A DNA stretch of 64,000 nucleotides from Nostoc sp. NMS9. Its GTDB lineage: Bacteria; Cyanobacteriota; Cyanobacteriia; Cyanobacteriales; Nostocaceae. Under the pieces are notes generated by a model. The model saw only the letters and a program-made list of their open reading frames with translations. It had not been told where the DNA came from and made no database searches. Position 1 is the first letter of the stretch; every line of letters starts with the position of its first letter. A program made the position numbers and the translations under genes. This document shows, piece after piece, positions 1-8,346 of the stretch. The stretch lies in the NCBI RefSeq assembly GCF_017114995.1, contig NZ_JABXKL010000004.1, positions 1 to 64,000 on the forward strand, written 5' to 3'.

Positions 1-58
1 AATGCGCCTTGTAAGCTAGTCACAAAGCAGTTTTGACTGTTTTCGGAGATGTCTACTC

Positions 59-226
59 TTTAATGGAGTTCAAATACTCTTTAACGGAGTTCAAAGGCTA
101 ATTAATGGAGTTCAGAGGCTGATTAACGAGTATCAAAGGCTCATTAATGGAGTTCAGAGGCTGATTAATGAGTATCAAAGACTCATTAATGGAGTTCAAA
201 GGCTGATTAATGAGTATCAAAGACTC
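59..226. repeat. Eight tandem copies of a 21-bp unit
   Basis: Eight consecutive 21-bp units occur with no gaps. Two variants, attaatggagttcaaaggctg and attaatgagtatcaaagactc, alternate through most of the array. In one forward frame every unit is open and reads as a heptad (INGVQRL / INEYQRL), ending at a stop at 245-247, which is coiled-coil-like. The frame has no ATG, GTG or TTG start between the upstream stop at 17-19 and the array, so it could be the tail of a broken coiled-coil gene or a purely non-coding array. Confidence 0.8.
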
Positions 227-270
227 AAGAACCAGACGCAGCTTTAGTAGGTCTACCTTTGATAGCCTTA

Positions 271-432
271 GAGGTTGTTTGAAAAGTATTTCACTGTGAT
301 TTTAGGCACTTTTAGATCCCCCCTAACCCCCCTTAAAAAGGTGGGAACCGGAATCAAAGTCCCCCTTTATAAGAGGGATTTAGGGGGATCTAGAACTTTT
401 TATACCGACAATGCGACTTTTCAAACATCCTC
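271..432. mobile_element. MITE-like repeat with 17-bp inverted ends
   Basis: The left end (gaggttgtttgaaaagt, 271-287) matches the inverted right end (416-432) at 16 of 17 bases. A second inner inverted pair surrounds the agatcccccta motifs near 315 and 385. TTA lies immediately outside both ends and may be a 3-bp target duplication. There is no coding capacity. This is the usual form of short non-autonomous cyanobacterial repeats. Confidence 0.6.
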
Positions 433-677
433 TTAAAGCGATCGCCTAACTGTTCAGCGACAGTCTTTAAACCGGGAGTCTTTTTCGATGCAGTCTTGAT
501 GTAATCATAAACAGTCAAACTGCTAATCATCGCTTCACTACCGACAGCCATTAGGGTATCATCTACCTGTTTGGTGAGTTGCTCATCAGCAACCCTGTCG
601 AGCAGAAAAACGTAATTTATACAGTATTTTGCAGTTTCTACGAGAAGTAGGTCGTGCTTAAGCGATAATAAATACAT
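390..677 (-). CDS. Hypothetical protein, C-terminus altered by a MITE
   Basis: A 95-residue reading frame of unknown function. The central part (DDTLMAVGSEAMISSLTVYD...) looks like a real small helical protein. The last roughly 14 residues are encoded inside the inverted-repeat element at 271-432, so the original C-terminus was probably replaced when the element inserted. It is divergent from the kinase gene that starts 20 bp away. No domain is recognised. Confidence 0.4.
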   Translation of the reverse strand: MYLLSLKHDLLLVETAKYCINYVFLLDRVADEQLTKQVDDTLMAVGSEAMISSLTVYDYIKTASKKTPGLKTVAEQLGDRFKRMFEKSHCRYKKF

Positions 678-697
678 TTGCTTATAGATGCACAGTT

Positions 698-2746
698 ATG
701 ATCTGCTGCCTCAATCCAACTTGCCACAATCCGCCCAATCCCGATCGCACAATGTTTTGCTCAAACTGCGGTGTAGGATTGGTAGTGCTGAGAAACCGCT
801 ATCGCCCGATTAAATCATTAGATGCTGGGGGATTTGGTAAAACTTATTTGGCAGAAGATATCGACAAACTAAATGAGCATTGTGTCATCAAGCAATTTGC
901 ACCGCAAGTACAGGGAACAGGCGCACTAAACAAAGCCACGGAACTATTTGAGCAAGAAGCAAAGCAACTGCAACAGTTAGGAAAACATCTCAAAATTCCC
1001 ACACTGTTGGCATATTTTGAGCAAGATAATCGCCTGTATTTGGTACAGGAGTTTATCGAAGGGCAGAATTTATTAGCGGAATTACAACAGCAAGGAATTT
1101 TCAACGAGCAAAAAGTCAGAGAATTATTGCTTGATTTGTTAGATATTCTCAAAACAGTTCATCAATACAAAGTCATTCACCGCGATATCAAGCCAGAGAA
1201 TATCATTCGTCGCAGTGATGGGAAGTTGGTACTCATTGACTTTGGTGCATCCAAGCGACTGACAGCAACGGTGATGAAGCAAGTAGGAACAACCATTGGT
1301 TCCTTTGGTTATGCGCCACTGGAACAGATGGAAGGAGGTGAAGCTTACCCAACGAGTGATTTATATAGTATCGGTGCAACCTGCTTTCACCTGTTGAGTG
1401 GAATTTACCCTTGGGAACTTTGGAAACGACAAGGTTATGGTTGGGTTGCGAGTTGGCGACAGCATTTACAGCAACCAGTGAGTCAAGAATTGGGGCGAAT
1501 GCTAGATAAATTGTTGCAAGAAGAATACCAGCAGCGTTATCAGTCAGCAGAGGAAGTTTTACAAGATTTAAATCCCCCGCTATCGCCTTCAATACTTCCA
1601 ACCCAGCCAGTAATTGCAACTCCAGTATCACCGCCACCGTCTACAGTAATTTCTCAGCCGCCAGCATCAACGCTAGTAGCACCAGCAAAGCCACTAAGAA
1701 TACCACAAGGATTGCTACAAAAGCTATCCAGACAAAATATTAATTTGAGAAAAAGATTCCTGGTGGGTGCTGCTATTACAATAGTTGGAACTCAAATATA
1801 TGGCTATGTTCGTGATGTCTTATTTCCAACTAGTCCCATATCTGTAATTGCTAGCAAAGATAGCGATGTTTTCTTAGAAAGAACCCTCACAGGGCATTCT
1901 TACGTGCTTAATTCCGTCGCCATCAGCCCAGATGGCAACACCCTTGCCAGTGGTGATCGTGGCGGTACGATCAAACTGTGGAATCTCGCAACCGGAGAGC
2001 AAATTCGCACCCTCACTGGGCATTCTTTCCAGGCTTTTTCCGTCGCCTTTAGCCCAGATCGCAAAACCCTTGCCAGTGGTGGTGGTGACAGCACCATTAA
2101 ACTGTGGAATCTGGCAACCGGAGAGCAAATTCGCACCCTCACTGAGCATTCTAACGTGGTTGCTTCCGTCGCCTTTAGCCCAGATGGCAAAACCCTTGCC
2201 AGTGGTAGTGCTGACACCATCAAACTGTGGAATCTGGCAACCGGAGAGCAAATCTGCACCCTCACTGAGCGTTCCAACGACGTTAATTCCGTCGCCATCA
2301 GCCCAGATGGCAAAACCCTTGCCAGTGGTAATGATCACAACACCATCAAACTGTGGAATCTGGCAACCGGAGAAGAAATTCGCACTCTCACAGGGCATTC
2401 CGATAAAGTTTGGTCTATCGCCATTAGCCGAGATGGCAAAACCCTTGCCAGTGGTAGTCTTGACAACACCATCAAACTATGGAATCTGGCAACCGGAGAA
2501 CAAATCCGCACCCTCACAGGGCATTCTGAGGAGGTTAATTCTGTCGCCTTTAGCCCAGATGGCAAAACCTTTGCCAGTGGTAGTGTTGACAACACCATCA
2601 AACTGTGGAATCTGGCAACCGGAGAGCAAATCCGCACCCTCACTGAGCATTCCAACGACGTTAATTCCATCGCCTTCAGCCCAGATGGCAAAACCCTTGC
2701 CAGTGGTAGTAATGACAAAACCATCAAAATTTGGCGGCTACGGTAG
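698..2746 (+). CDS. Serine/threonine protein kinase with WD40 propeller
   Basis: A 682-residue, probably membrane-anchored signalling kinase. Residues 4-24 form a zinc-ribbon (CxxxxC...CxxC). The kinase domain spans about 34-290, with a glycine loop (DAGGFGKTYLAE), the catalytic HRDIKPEN near residue 160 and DFG near 181. A Pro-rich linker is followed by one hydrophobic segment near 354-372. Residues about 395-682 hold seven WD40 repeats, each ending TIKLWNLATGE or similar, enough for one closed propeller. The repeats are nearly identical in DNA, so they were recently amplified or homogenised. This architecture is typical of filamentous cyanobacterial Pkn kinases. The substrate is unknown and there is no operon partner. 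Confidence 0.93.
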   Translation: MICCLNPTCHNPPNPDRTMFCSNCGVGLVVLRNRYRPIKSLDAGGFGKTYLAEDIDKLNEHCVIKQFAPQVQGTGALNKATELFEQEAKQLQQLGKHLKIPTLLAYFEQDNRLYLVQEFIEGQNLLAELQQQGIFNEQKVRELLLDLLDILKTVHQYKVIHRDIKPENIIRRSDGKLVLIDFGASKRLTATVMKQVGTTIGSFGYAPLEQMEGGEAYPTSDLYSIGATCFHLLSGIYPWELWKRQGYGWVASWRQHLQQPVSQELGRMLDKLLQEEYQQRYQSAEEVLQDLNPPLSPSILPTQPVIATPVSPPPSTVISQPPASTLVAPAKPLRIPQGLLQKLSRQNINLRKRFLVGAAITIVGTQIYGYVRDVLFPTSPISVIASKDSDVFLERTLTGHSYVLNSVAISPDGNTLASGDRGGTIKLWNLATGEQIRTLTGHSFQAFSVAFSPDRKTLASGGGDSTIKLWNLATGEQIRTLTEHSNVVASVAFSPDGKTLASGSADTIKLWNLATGEQICTLTERSNDVNSVAISPDGKTLASGNDHNTIKLWNLATGEEIRTLTGHSDKVWSIAISRDGKTLASGSLDNTIKLWNLATGEQIRTLTGHSEEVNSVAFSPDGKTFASGSVDNTIKLWNLATGEQIRTLTEHSNDVNSIAFSPDGKTLASGSNDKTIKIWRLR

Positions 2747-2808
2747 CTAGGACTGACCTAAGCTAAAATTAAAACGGTTTAACCAAGGCATGAGTAAGGA
2801 ATTGAACA

Positions 2809-3213
2809 ATGGCAACAGAAACAATTACTCTGCAAATTCCAGAAATACTCTATCAGCGTTTACTCAACACTGCCCAAGCTCAACGTCGCCCCATTGACGA
2901 AGTAATAGTTCATGCTTTGCAGGTAGGTAGTCCTCCCGAATGGGATGATGTCCCAGAGGAATTCCAAGCTGACCTCGCGGCTTTAGATAAACTAGATGAT
3001 AATAGTTTGTGGCAAATTGTCCGCAGTCGCAAAACAGCAGAGCAAATGGAGCGATATAACTTGCTGCTGGAGCGTAATTCTAGTGGTAACATTACAGATG
3101 CAGAACAATTAGAACTAATAAAACTGCGTCACGAAGCTGACCGTTTTATGCTGTGTAAAGCCCAAGCTGCTGTTTTACTCCGTTGGCGAGGACATCATGT
3201 GCCAACTCCTTAA
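2809..3213 (+). CDS. Small hypothetical protein paired with HNH nuclease
   Basis: A 134-residue soluble protein. Its N-terminus (TITLQIPEILYQRLLNTAQAQ) resembles the start of ribbon-helix-helix antitoxin-like proteins; the rest is helical and charged. It ends 6 bp before the GTG start of a disrupted HNH endonuclease gene, and such small genes often precede HNH genes in cyanobacteria. An antitoxin or accessory role is inferred from context only. Confidence 0.65.
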   Translation: MATETITLQIPEILYQRLLNTAQAQRRPIDEVIVHALQVGSPPEWDDVPEEFQADLAALDKLDDNSLWQIVRSRKTAEQMERYNLLLERNSSGNITDAEQLELIKLRHEADRFMLCKAQAAVLLRWRGHHVPTP

Positions 3214-3219
3214 ACTGTT

Positions 3220-3849
3220 GTGTCTAAATACATTCCTGAAAGCTTAAAAACTCAAATAGCTGATAGTGATAAAAGACGTTGCTGTTATTGCTTAACAACT
3301 GAAGCAAATAGCGGTATTCCCATGACCTTTTTTGAATTAAAAATTAAAAATTAAAAGTTAAAAATTAAGAATAAGAATAATTTTTAATTAATTAATTTTG
3401 GGTACAAGCCCCCACTGAAATCAAAGATTTCAGTGGTCTACAATCAGTGGTGGGTTCAAGCCCCCACTGATTGCAATTTTTAATTAATAATTTTTAATTT
3501 TTAATTGGAGCGAAGCGACTTGACCTATGACCATATTCACCCCCGCTCAAAAGGTGGAGAAACTATCTTTGCAAATCTTTGTTTAGCTTGTCGCTCTTGC
3601 AATGAATTTAAAGCCGATTCAACCGAAGCTATAGACCCTTTAAGTGGGGAAAAAACGCCTCTATTTAATCCACGTCAACAAAGATGGTCTGAACATTTTG
3701 CTTGGAATGCTGATGCTACAAGGGTTGAAGGTTTAACTACTACTGGTAGGGCTACAATTGTTTGCTTGCGAATGAATAATCCAGTTATAGTTGTTGCGCG
3801 ACGACGTTGGACAATTAGTAGTTGGCATCCTCCAGATGATGTATTTTAA
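3220..3849 (+). pseudogene. HNH endonuclease gene interrupted by a 198-bp insertion
   Basis: The first 36 codons (GTG start at 3220, through GIPMT) include the CCYC zinc knuckle. Reading then enters AT-rich repeat DNA and stops at 3352-3354. The gene resumes in the same frame at 3526 with YDHIHPRSKGG, a classic HNH motif, then CLACRSCNEFKAD and a normal C-terminus. Removing 198 bp between two TGACCT copies restores a 143-residue HNH nuclease. As it stands, only a 44-residue peptide is made. Confidence 0.8.
3329..3526. mobile_element. MITE-like insertion inside the HNH gene
   Basis: A 198-bp insertion flanked by 6-bp direct repeats TGACCT (3323-3328 and 3521-3526), which look like a target-site duplication. 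Both ends are imperfect inverted repeats built from aattaaaaattaaaaatta. The centre has two copies of a gggt(a/t)caagcccccactga motif and a hairpin around ccactgaaatc/gatttcagtgg. No transposase is encoded. Confidence 0.7.
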
Positions 3850-4024
3850 AGTTTCAAGCAGTTCAATAAGCCAAAGTTACGCTGAATAAATTATAATTTA
3901 CGTATGATGTGAATTATGAAAAACAACGTAATAGCAAGTATTTCACGCTTTGTAGAGACGCGATATTTCGCCTCTCTACTCTAGAATTAAACTAAAATTA
4001 AGATTATTTACTCTGGGAAAAATT

Positions 4025-4255
4025 ATGGTTAACACCTATGACGAAATATTTGATGCTGCATTGTCTTTACCTCCAGGGTTAAGAGCAATGCTGGCTGAAC
4101 ATTTATTTAAAAGCCTAGATGCAGAAAATCAATTAGAAATTGATACTCTGTGGGCAGAAGAAGCAGAGAAAAGGTTTCAAGCCGTTGAACAAGGCGAAGT
4201 TACTCTAATTCCTGGCGAACAGGTATTGCGAGAGCTACGTTCTAGGAGTAAGTAA
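4025..4255 (+). CDS. Addiction-module antitoxin, RelB-like
   Basis: A 76-residue protein of the putative addiction module component family (PF09720 type): LPPGLRAMLAEHLFKSL followed by an acidic middle and a basic tail. It overlaps the next gene by one base (TAATG), so the two are translationally coupled as antitoxin then toxin. A decayed second copy lies at 5973-6203. Confidence 0.85.
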   Translation: MVNTYDEIFDAALSLPPGLRAMLAEHLFKSLDAENQLEIDTLWAEEAEKRFQAVEQGEVTLIPGEQVLRELRSRSK

Positions 4256-4545
4256 TGGACTATGATTTTCATCCTGATGCTAAACAGGAATTAGATAATG
4301 CTGTTGCTTACTATGACAATATCAGCCGCGAGATGGGAGACGCATTTGTTACCGAAGTTGAACGCGCTCTCAATCGCATTGAACAGTTCCCACAAGCATG
4401 GACTCAATTATCAAAAAATACAAGACGCTGCCGCATAGCTAGTTTTCCCTATGGGATAATTTATGCCATCACAGAGCAGCAAATTTTAATAGTTGCAGTC
4501 ATGCACCTCCAGCGTCAGCCAAATTACTGGACTAATAGAATCTGA
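4255..4545 (+). CDS. RelE/ParE-family toxin
   Basis: A 96-residue toxin of the RelE/ParE superfamily. Typical features are the N-terminal FHPDAKQELDNAVAYYD, the middle helix EVERALNRIEQFP, the basic RRCRIASFPYGIIY strand and the terminal MHLQRQPNYW. RelE members act on mRNA and ParE members on gyrase; the sequence does not decide which applies here. It directly follows its antitoxin with overlapping stop and start. A nonsense-mutated copy is at 6203-6493. Confidence 0.88.
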   Translation: MDYDFHPDAKQELDNAVAYYDNISREMGDAFVTEVERALNRIEQFPQAWTQLSKNTRRCRIASFPYGIIYAITEQQILIVAVMHLQRQPNYWTNRI

Positions 4546-4574
4546 AAGTACACCATTTGTTTTTGTCAATTTAA

Positions 4575-4817
4575 TTATTCTGAAGATTCATTGCTCTTGC
4601 GGCTATTTTCTGCGTCAATTCTCTGTCTAATCGCTTCCTCAGCTATGCGAATATTTTCCTCTAGTTGTGTTCCATCTGCTGTAGCGAGTGGAGGCATAGT
4701 TTTCCATTTCAAACTAGGATGATGAAACAGCGCACGCATAGCTTCCATATCATCACGGTGTTCTAATACATATTTTCTTAACTCAGGTACACTCATCTCT
4801 TCAAAGTTCAGTTTCAT
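4575..4817 (-). CDS. DUF6887-type small protein
   Basis: An 80-residue acidic protein starting KLNFEEMSVPELRKYVLEHRDD, the signature opening of the cyanobacterial DUF6887 family, with a longer-than-usual polar tail. Its start overlaps the end of the DUF6888-like gene upstream on the same strand (4801-5013), the usual pairing. A toxin-antitoxin-like role is possible but not shown. Confidence 0.7.
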   Translation of the reverse strand: MKLNFEEMSVPELRKYVLEHRDDMEAMRALFHHPSLKWKTMPPLATADGTQLEENIRIAEEAIRQRIDAENSRKSNESSE

Positions 4818-5013
4818 CTACAAACCTCCAAGGTTCATGAGAGGGTACGATGATTTGTATGTCCTCGCCTGCCAAAATATATACATTTCCAGTTTTGTCA
4901 TCAAATCTGAACAACCGGATGTCACGATAGCAGTTAGACAACATCTGACAAACTATTAAACAAGTTATAGCTTGCTGTGCATTGGGATATATGGTGTTTT
5001 CCTCAATTGTGAC
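4801..5013 (-). CDS. DUF6888-like protein lacking a clear start codon
   Basis: An open frame of 70 codons contains NAQQAITCLIVCQMLSNCYRD, RLFRFDDKTGNVYILAGED and a terminal PWRFV, matching the DUF6888 pattern that accompanies DUF6887. The first in-frame codons are non-standard: GTC where a start is expected, with no ATG, GTG or TTG back to a stop. It may use a rare start or be inactivated. It overlaps the DUF6887 gene by 17 bp. Confidence 0.5.
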   Translation of the reverse strand, partial: VTIEENTIYPNAQQAITCLIVCQMLSNCYRDIRLFRFDDKTGNVYILAGEDIQIIVPSHEPWRFVDETEL

Positions 5014-5051
5014 ATAAATAATATAAGTCTTATAGTGTCACAACATCCAGA

Positions 5052-5786
5052 GTGAAAACCGACAGCATATTTTATCGCCTATTTCAAGAATTCCCCAGCA
5101 TCTTCTTTGAACTAATTGGCAACCCTCCCGAAACCGCCAACACCTATCAATTTGCTTCAGTTGAAATCAAACAAACAGCTTTTAGAATTGATGGTGTGTT
5201 TCTTCCCATCCAAGATGAAGAAAGCCCGATTTATTTTGTCGAGGTTCAGTTTCAACCAGACACAGAGATTTACTTACGCTTAGTATCAGAAATTTCTTTA
5301 TACTTACGCCAAAATAGACGCAAAAATCCTTGGCGAGGAGTGGTGATTTATCCCAGCAGAGATATAGATATAGGTGAGAAAGAAGATTTCATAGAATTCT
5401 TCCACAGCCAGCGTATCAGTAGAATTTACTTAGATGAATTAGGCTCAGCTGCATCCTTACCAATAGGCATTGCTACGATAAAATTAGTAATTGAAGACGA
5501 AGATACAGCCATTAACAGCGCCAAGGAATTAATCAACCGCACCCAGCAAGCAGTAAATTTGCAACTTCCACAAAAACAATTATTAGAATTGATAGAAACA
5601 ATCTTAGTTTATAATTTCGTCGTAGACTTTGGTAGTATTTACAGATGTAGTCATGAGATTACCTCTTTTTATTTAATTTTACTGATTTACAACGCCACTT
5701 TTAATGACTTTGCTAATGTTTTAGGCTCTGGTAGAATTTCATCGTCAGCCAAAGACGATTCAATCAGCATCTCTAGCACTTGTTGA
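5052..5786 (+). CDS. DUF2887/Rpn-type nuclease-like protein, chimeric C-terminus
   Basis: GTG start. Residues 1-187 match the DUF2887 (Rpn/PD-(D/E)XK-like transposase-associated) family: SIFYRLFQEFPSIFFELIG, then RIDGVFLP...FVEVQFQPD, the nuclease-fold core. From about residue 188 (after ETILVYNF, near 5605) the family-typical tail is missing. The frame instead reads through antisense DNA of a truncated small gene (5604-5654) and a HicB-like remnant (5687-5905). The protein is therefore a recombination chimera and probably truncated in function. Confidence 0.6.
   Translation: MKTDSIFYRLFQEFPSIFFELIGNPPETANTYQFASVEIKQTAFRIDGVFLPIQDEESPIYFVEVQFQPDTEIYLRLVSEISLYLRQNRRKNPWRGVVIYPSRDIDIGEKEDFIEFFHSQRISRIYLDELGSAASLPIGIATIKLVIEDEDTAINSAKELINRTQQAVNLQLPQKQLLELIETILVYNFVVDFGSIYRCSHEITSFYLILLIYNATFNDFANVLGSGRISSSAKDDSISISSTC
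5604..5654 (-). pseudogene. 5' stub of a small cyanobacterial gene
   Basis: On the minus strand, ATG at 5654 after a good GAGG site reads MTTSVNTTKVYDEIIN and then stops. This looks like the N-terminus of a common small cyanobacterial protein (KVYDEIINFIAAG...). It is cut where DUF2887 sequence begins, so it marks a recombination joint. Confidence 0.4.
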
Positions 5787-5905
5787 GCATTTTTTAGAGC
5801 GCCTTTGTAAGTCTCCCGGTGAGTGTGGCAAAATTCTCCCCATTCAGTAAAACTGACAACAAAACACTCATTTTCATCAGACCATTGAATAATTATCGTG
5901 AATAT
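5687..5905 (-). pseudogene. Decayed HicB-like antitoxin copy
   Basis: The minus-strand frame (IIIQWSDENECFVVSF..., ETYKGALKNAQQVLEML, LPEPKTLAKSLKVAL) is clearly homologous to the intact HicB-like gene at 6596-6820. The start is lost: the codon before the conserved strand is TAA and no ATG is available. It is therefore a relic of a duplicated segment. Confidence 0.6.
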
Positions 5906-5972
5906 TTAGCTAGAAACAGAAAAAGTAACCTAAACTAAAATGAAAATAACCTGCTACTAAATCTGAAAAAGT

Positions 5973-6203
5973 ATGGTTAACACCTATGATGAAATCTTCG
6001 ATGCTGCATTGTCATTACCTCCAGGATTAAGAGCAATGCTTGCTGAACATTTGTTTAAAAGTCTGGATGCTGAAAATTAACTAGAAATTGATACTCTGTG
6101 GGCGGAGGAAGCAGAGAAAAGATTTCAAGCTGTTGAACAAGGCGAAGTTACTCTAATTTCTAGTGAACAGGTGTTGCGAGAGCTGCGTTCCAGGAGTAAG
6201 TAA
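5973..6203 (+). pseudogene. Nonsense-mutated copy of RelB-like antitoxin
   Basis: Near-identical to the gene at 4025-4255 along its full length. Codon 36 is TAA (6078-6080) where the intact copy has CAA. The remainder is still collinear and ends in the same TAATG overlap with a toxin copy. Confidence 0.85.
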
Positions 6204-6493
6204 TGGCTTATGATTTTCATCCTGATGCCAAACAAGAATTAGATGATGCTGTTGGTTACTATGACAATATTAGCTGCGAGATGGGGGACGCATTTCTTGC
6301 CGAAGTTGAACGCGCTATCAGTCGTATTGAACAGTTTTCAGAAGCATGAACTCAATTATCAAAGAATACAAGATGCTGCCGCGTAGCTAGTTTTCCTTAT
6401 GGAATCATTTATGCCATCAGAGAGCAGCAAATTTTAATAGTTGCAGTCATGCACCTTCAACGTCAACCAAATTACTGGGCTAATAGAATCTGA
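6203..6493 (+). pseudogene. Nonsense-mutated copy of RelE/ParE toxin
   Basis: A full-length (96-codon) copy of the toxin at 4255-4545. Codon 49, Trp in the intact gene, is TGA (6347-6349). Loss of the toxin together with its antitoxin suggests the whole duplicated module is silent. Confidence 0.85.
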
Positions 6494-6595
6494 TATGCCG
6501 AATTGTTCTCCAGTTTTTTACCAGTCATTGCTTCAAAATTCGGTTGCATTTAAAAACCTCCCAATAGCGATCGCACAATTACTTTCTTTGCTTAT

Positions 6596-6820
6596 CTATG
6601 CAACTTCCAAGGATTTTCCTAGCATTTTAGGCTCCGGTAGAGGTTCACCATCAACCAAAGATGACTCAATCAGCATTTCTAAAACTTCCTGAGCATTTTT
6701 AAGAGCGTCTTCGTAAGTCTCTCCGTGAGTGCAAGGCTGCATTAAATGGGTAAACTCAGGCAGCAAAACCACATAACATTGGTCTTCTTCTGACCATTGA
6801 ATCACGATTGTATATTTCAT
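6596..6820 (-). CDS. HicB-family antitoxin-like protein
   Basis: A 74-residue protein with the partial RNase H-like HicB fold: YTIVIQWSEEDQCYVVLLPEF, then HGETYEDALKNAQEVLEML and LPEP. No HicA partner is adjacent. Its ATG overlaps the stop of the NACHT gene upstream (ATGA-type overlap, 6817-6820), so the two are likely co-translated. A degenerate copy lies at 5687-5905. Confidence 0.75.
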   Translation of the reverse strand: MKYTIVIQWSEEDQCYVVLLPEFTHLMQPCTHGETYEDALKNAQEVLEMLIESSLVDGEPLPEPKMLGKSLEVA

Positions 6821-8304
6821 TCTTCTGTCTCCTGATCTTGTTTAATTTTATTTAGTTCTTCTAGTGCTTCATTGACTTGCTTTTCTAAATAAGGTTTGGC
6901 ATCGCTACTATCTTTACCAGCAATGATGATAGCTTTTGCATCGGTAAAAGTTAACTCATGCCAACGGTTGATAAAATCCTGAATTTGCTCTGAGTCTAAA
7001 TCTTGTAATATAAAGTGGCGGAACTCAGCATTAAGCAATCGTTGCGGTTTATAGCCAATAATCCGAGAAGTGACAATTACCTGCACATCAGGATAGTCGT
7101 TAGTAAAGCGATGAATATCAGTAATTACATCCTCTCGCTTACCAGGGTCAAAGACCTCATCCAAACCATCAAACATCACTAAGGCATTACCAGCTTTTAA
7201 TTGTTTATCTAGTTCAAGCTGATTGAGATGATGAATTGCACCACTACATTGATGAAAAAATTCTAGAAAATTATTGCACTCTTTATCTTCCCGTCGCCGC
7301 ATATAAGTGCGTAACTCAATTAACAAGGGAATTGGTAATGAGATAACATTATCCAGTGGTGACTCAGCCCAATTCAAAGCCAGAAATTGCAACAATGTAG
7401 ACTTACCTGAACCAGGATCGCCCAAAATCACAATATATTTATAATCTTGCTTTTTATTGACAACATCTAATACTGAATGGATCGGCTGTTCAAAATAAAC
7501 CCGTTTGTGGCGTTCTAATTCTTCTAATTCCACTTCTGCTTCTACTTGGTCGCTTTCTCGCAACCGTCTAAGATGTTCTTTAGGCAGTTCGTGAACTTGT
7601 GCTAAAACTTGATGAGTTTCCCGGACATTTTGAGCAGTAAAAATCCGCCATAATTTAAGTTCGTTATAGGCATAAACGCTAGTATCTAAGCTATCTAACT
7701 TGAGATTGCCATAGTGTTCGTGGATTCCTTTTTGATATTTAACTAAATTAAAATCTACAATAAACCCAGCAATTTCTTTGGTATTTATTTCAATATCAGA
7801 TAATTTTTTTAATTCTAGGATATGGTGTAATTCTTTTGAATCTAAAAGAAGTTCTTGGACTTGTGTAAAATACTGCTCTGTAAGTGATTGCCAGTTAAAC
7901 TTAGATGGCAGAGGTTTTAATTGCAGCCTGTTCCAACTATCTTCTAGGGTTTTAGCGTCTAGAGATTCACAATTAATATCAAAAGCCTGACCAAGAACTT
8001 CTGTAACCGACTTATCGCTGATAAATTTATGGATGTCTTTGGTGTACTCTTTAATCTCAGTTTCAGCCAGTTTGCAACGAACCTTTAACTGCTGCTGCAT
8101 AAGTTGTAAAAATTCCTTTAAGGCTTTCCCCGCAGCAATTTCTATGTCTTCCTTCTTAAGTTTCTGGAAAATCTTGCCAGGGATGCCTTTTAATAAATCT
8201 TTAGCCCAATCTTTAGCAGCATCCTTGGTTAAGTCTTCCAGAATGGGTTTAAAAATTAACCCGGCGGCCTGAGTTACACCCCAAATAGCTAACCAGTCCA
8301 GCAT
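6817..8304 (-). CDS. NACHT-domain STAND NTPase, short form
   Basis: A protein of 495 residues from the MLDWLAIWG start; an in-frame ATG 42 bp upstream is less family-like. A helical N-terminal region (about 1-275) precedes a NACHT NTPase with Walker A GDPGSGKST, Walker B ALVMFDGLDE and the sensor VIVTSRIIGY. The chain ends about 90 residues later with an acidic helical tail instead of the winged-helix and repeat sensor domain usual in bacterial NLR-like proteins, so it is truncated or a minimal form. NACHT proteins include antiphage systems; that role is inferred here. It overlaps the HicB-like gene. Confidence 0.8.
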   Translation of the reverse strand: MLDWLAIWGVTQAAGLIFKPILEDLTKDAAKDWAKDLLKGIPGKIFQKLKKEDIEIAAGKALKEFLQLMQQQLKVRCKLAETEIKEYTKDIHKFISDKSVTEVLGQAFDINCESLDAKTLEDSWNRLQLKPLPSKFNWQSLTEQYFTQVQELLLDSKELHHILELKKLSDIEINTKEIAGFIVDFNLVKYQKGIHEHYGNLKLDSLDTSVYAYNELKLWRIFTAQNVRETHQVLAQVHELPKEHLRRLRESDQVEAEVELEELERHKRVYFEQPIHSVLDVVNKKQDYKYIVILGDPGSGKSTLLQFLALNWAESPLDNVISLPIPLLIELRTYMRRREDKECNNFLEFFHQCSGAIHHLNQLELDKQLKAGNALVMFDGLDEVFDPGKREDVITDIHRFTNDYPDVQVIVTSRIIGYKPQRLLNAEFRHFILQDLDSEQIQDFINRWHELTFTDAKAIIIAGKDSSDAKPYLEKQVNEALEELNKIKQDQETEE

Positions 8305-8346
8305 AATACTCGCTTCTGTTGAGATTTTGATTACGAGTATATACAC

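Noticed and set aside
1874..2750. Long open frames on both strands across the WD40 region
   Set aside because: They are shadows of the near-identical WD40 repeats of the kinase gene, and their translations are repetitive without family resemblance.
5052..5786. Intact transposase
   Set aside because: The conserved part is DUF2887/Rpn-like and the end is chimeric. No inverted ends or target duplication were seen around it.
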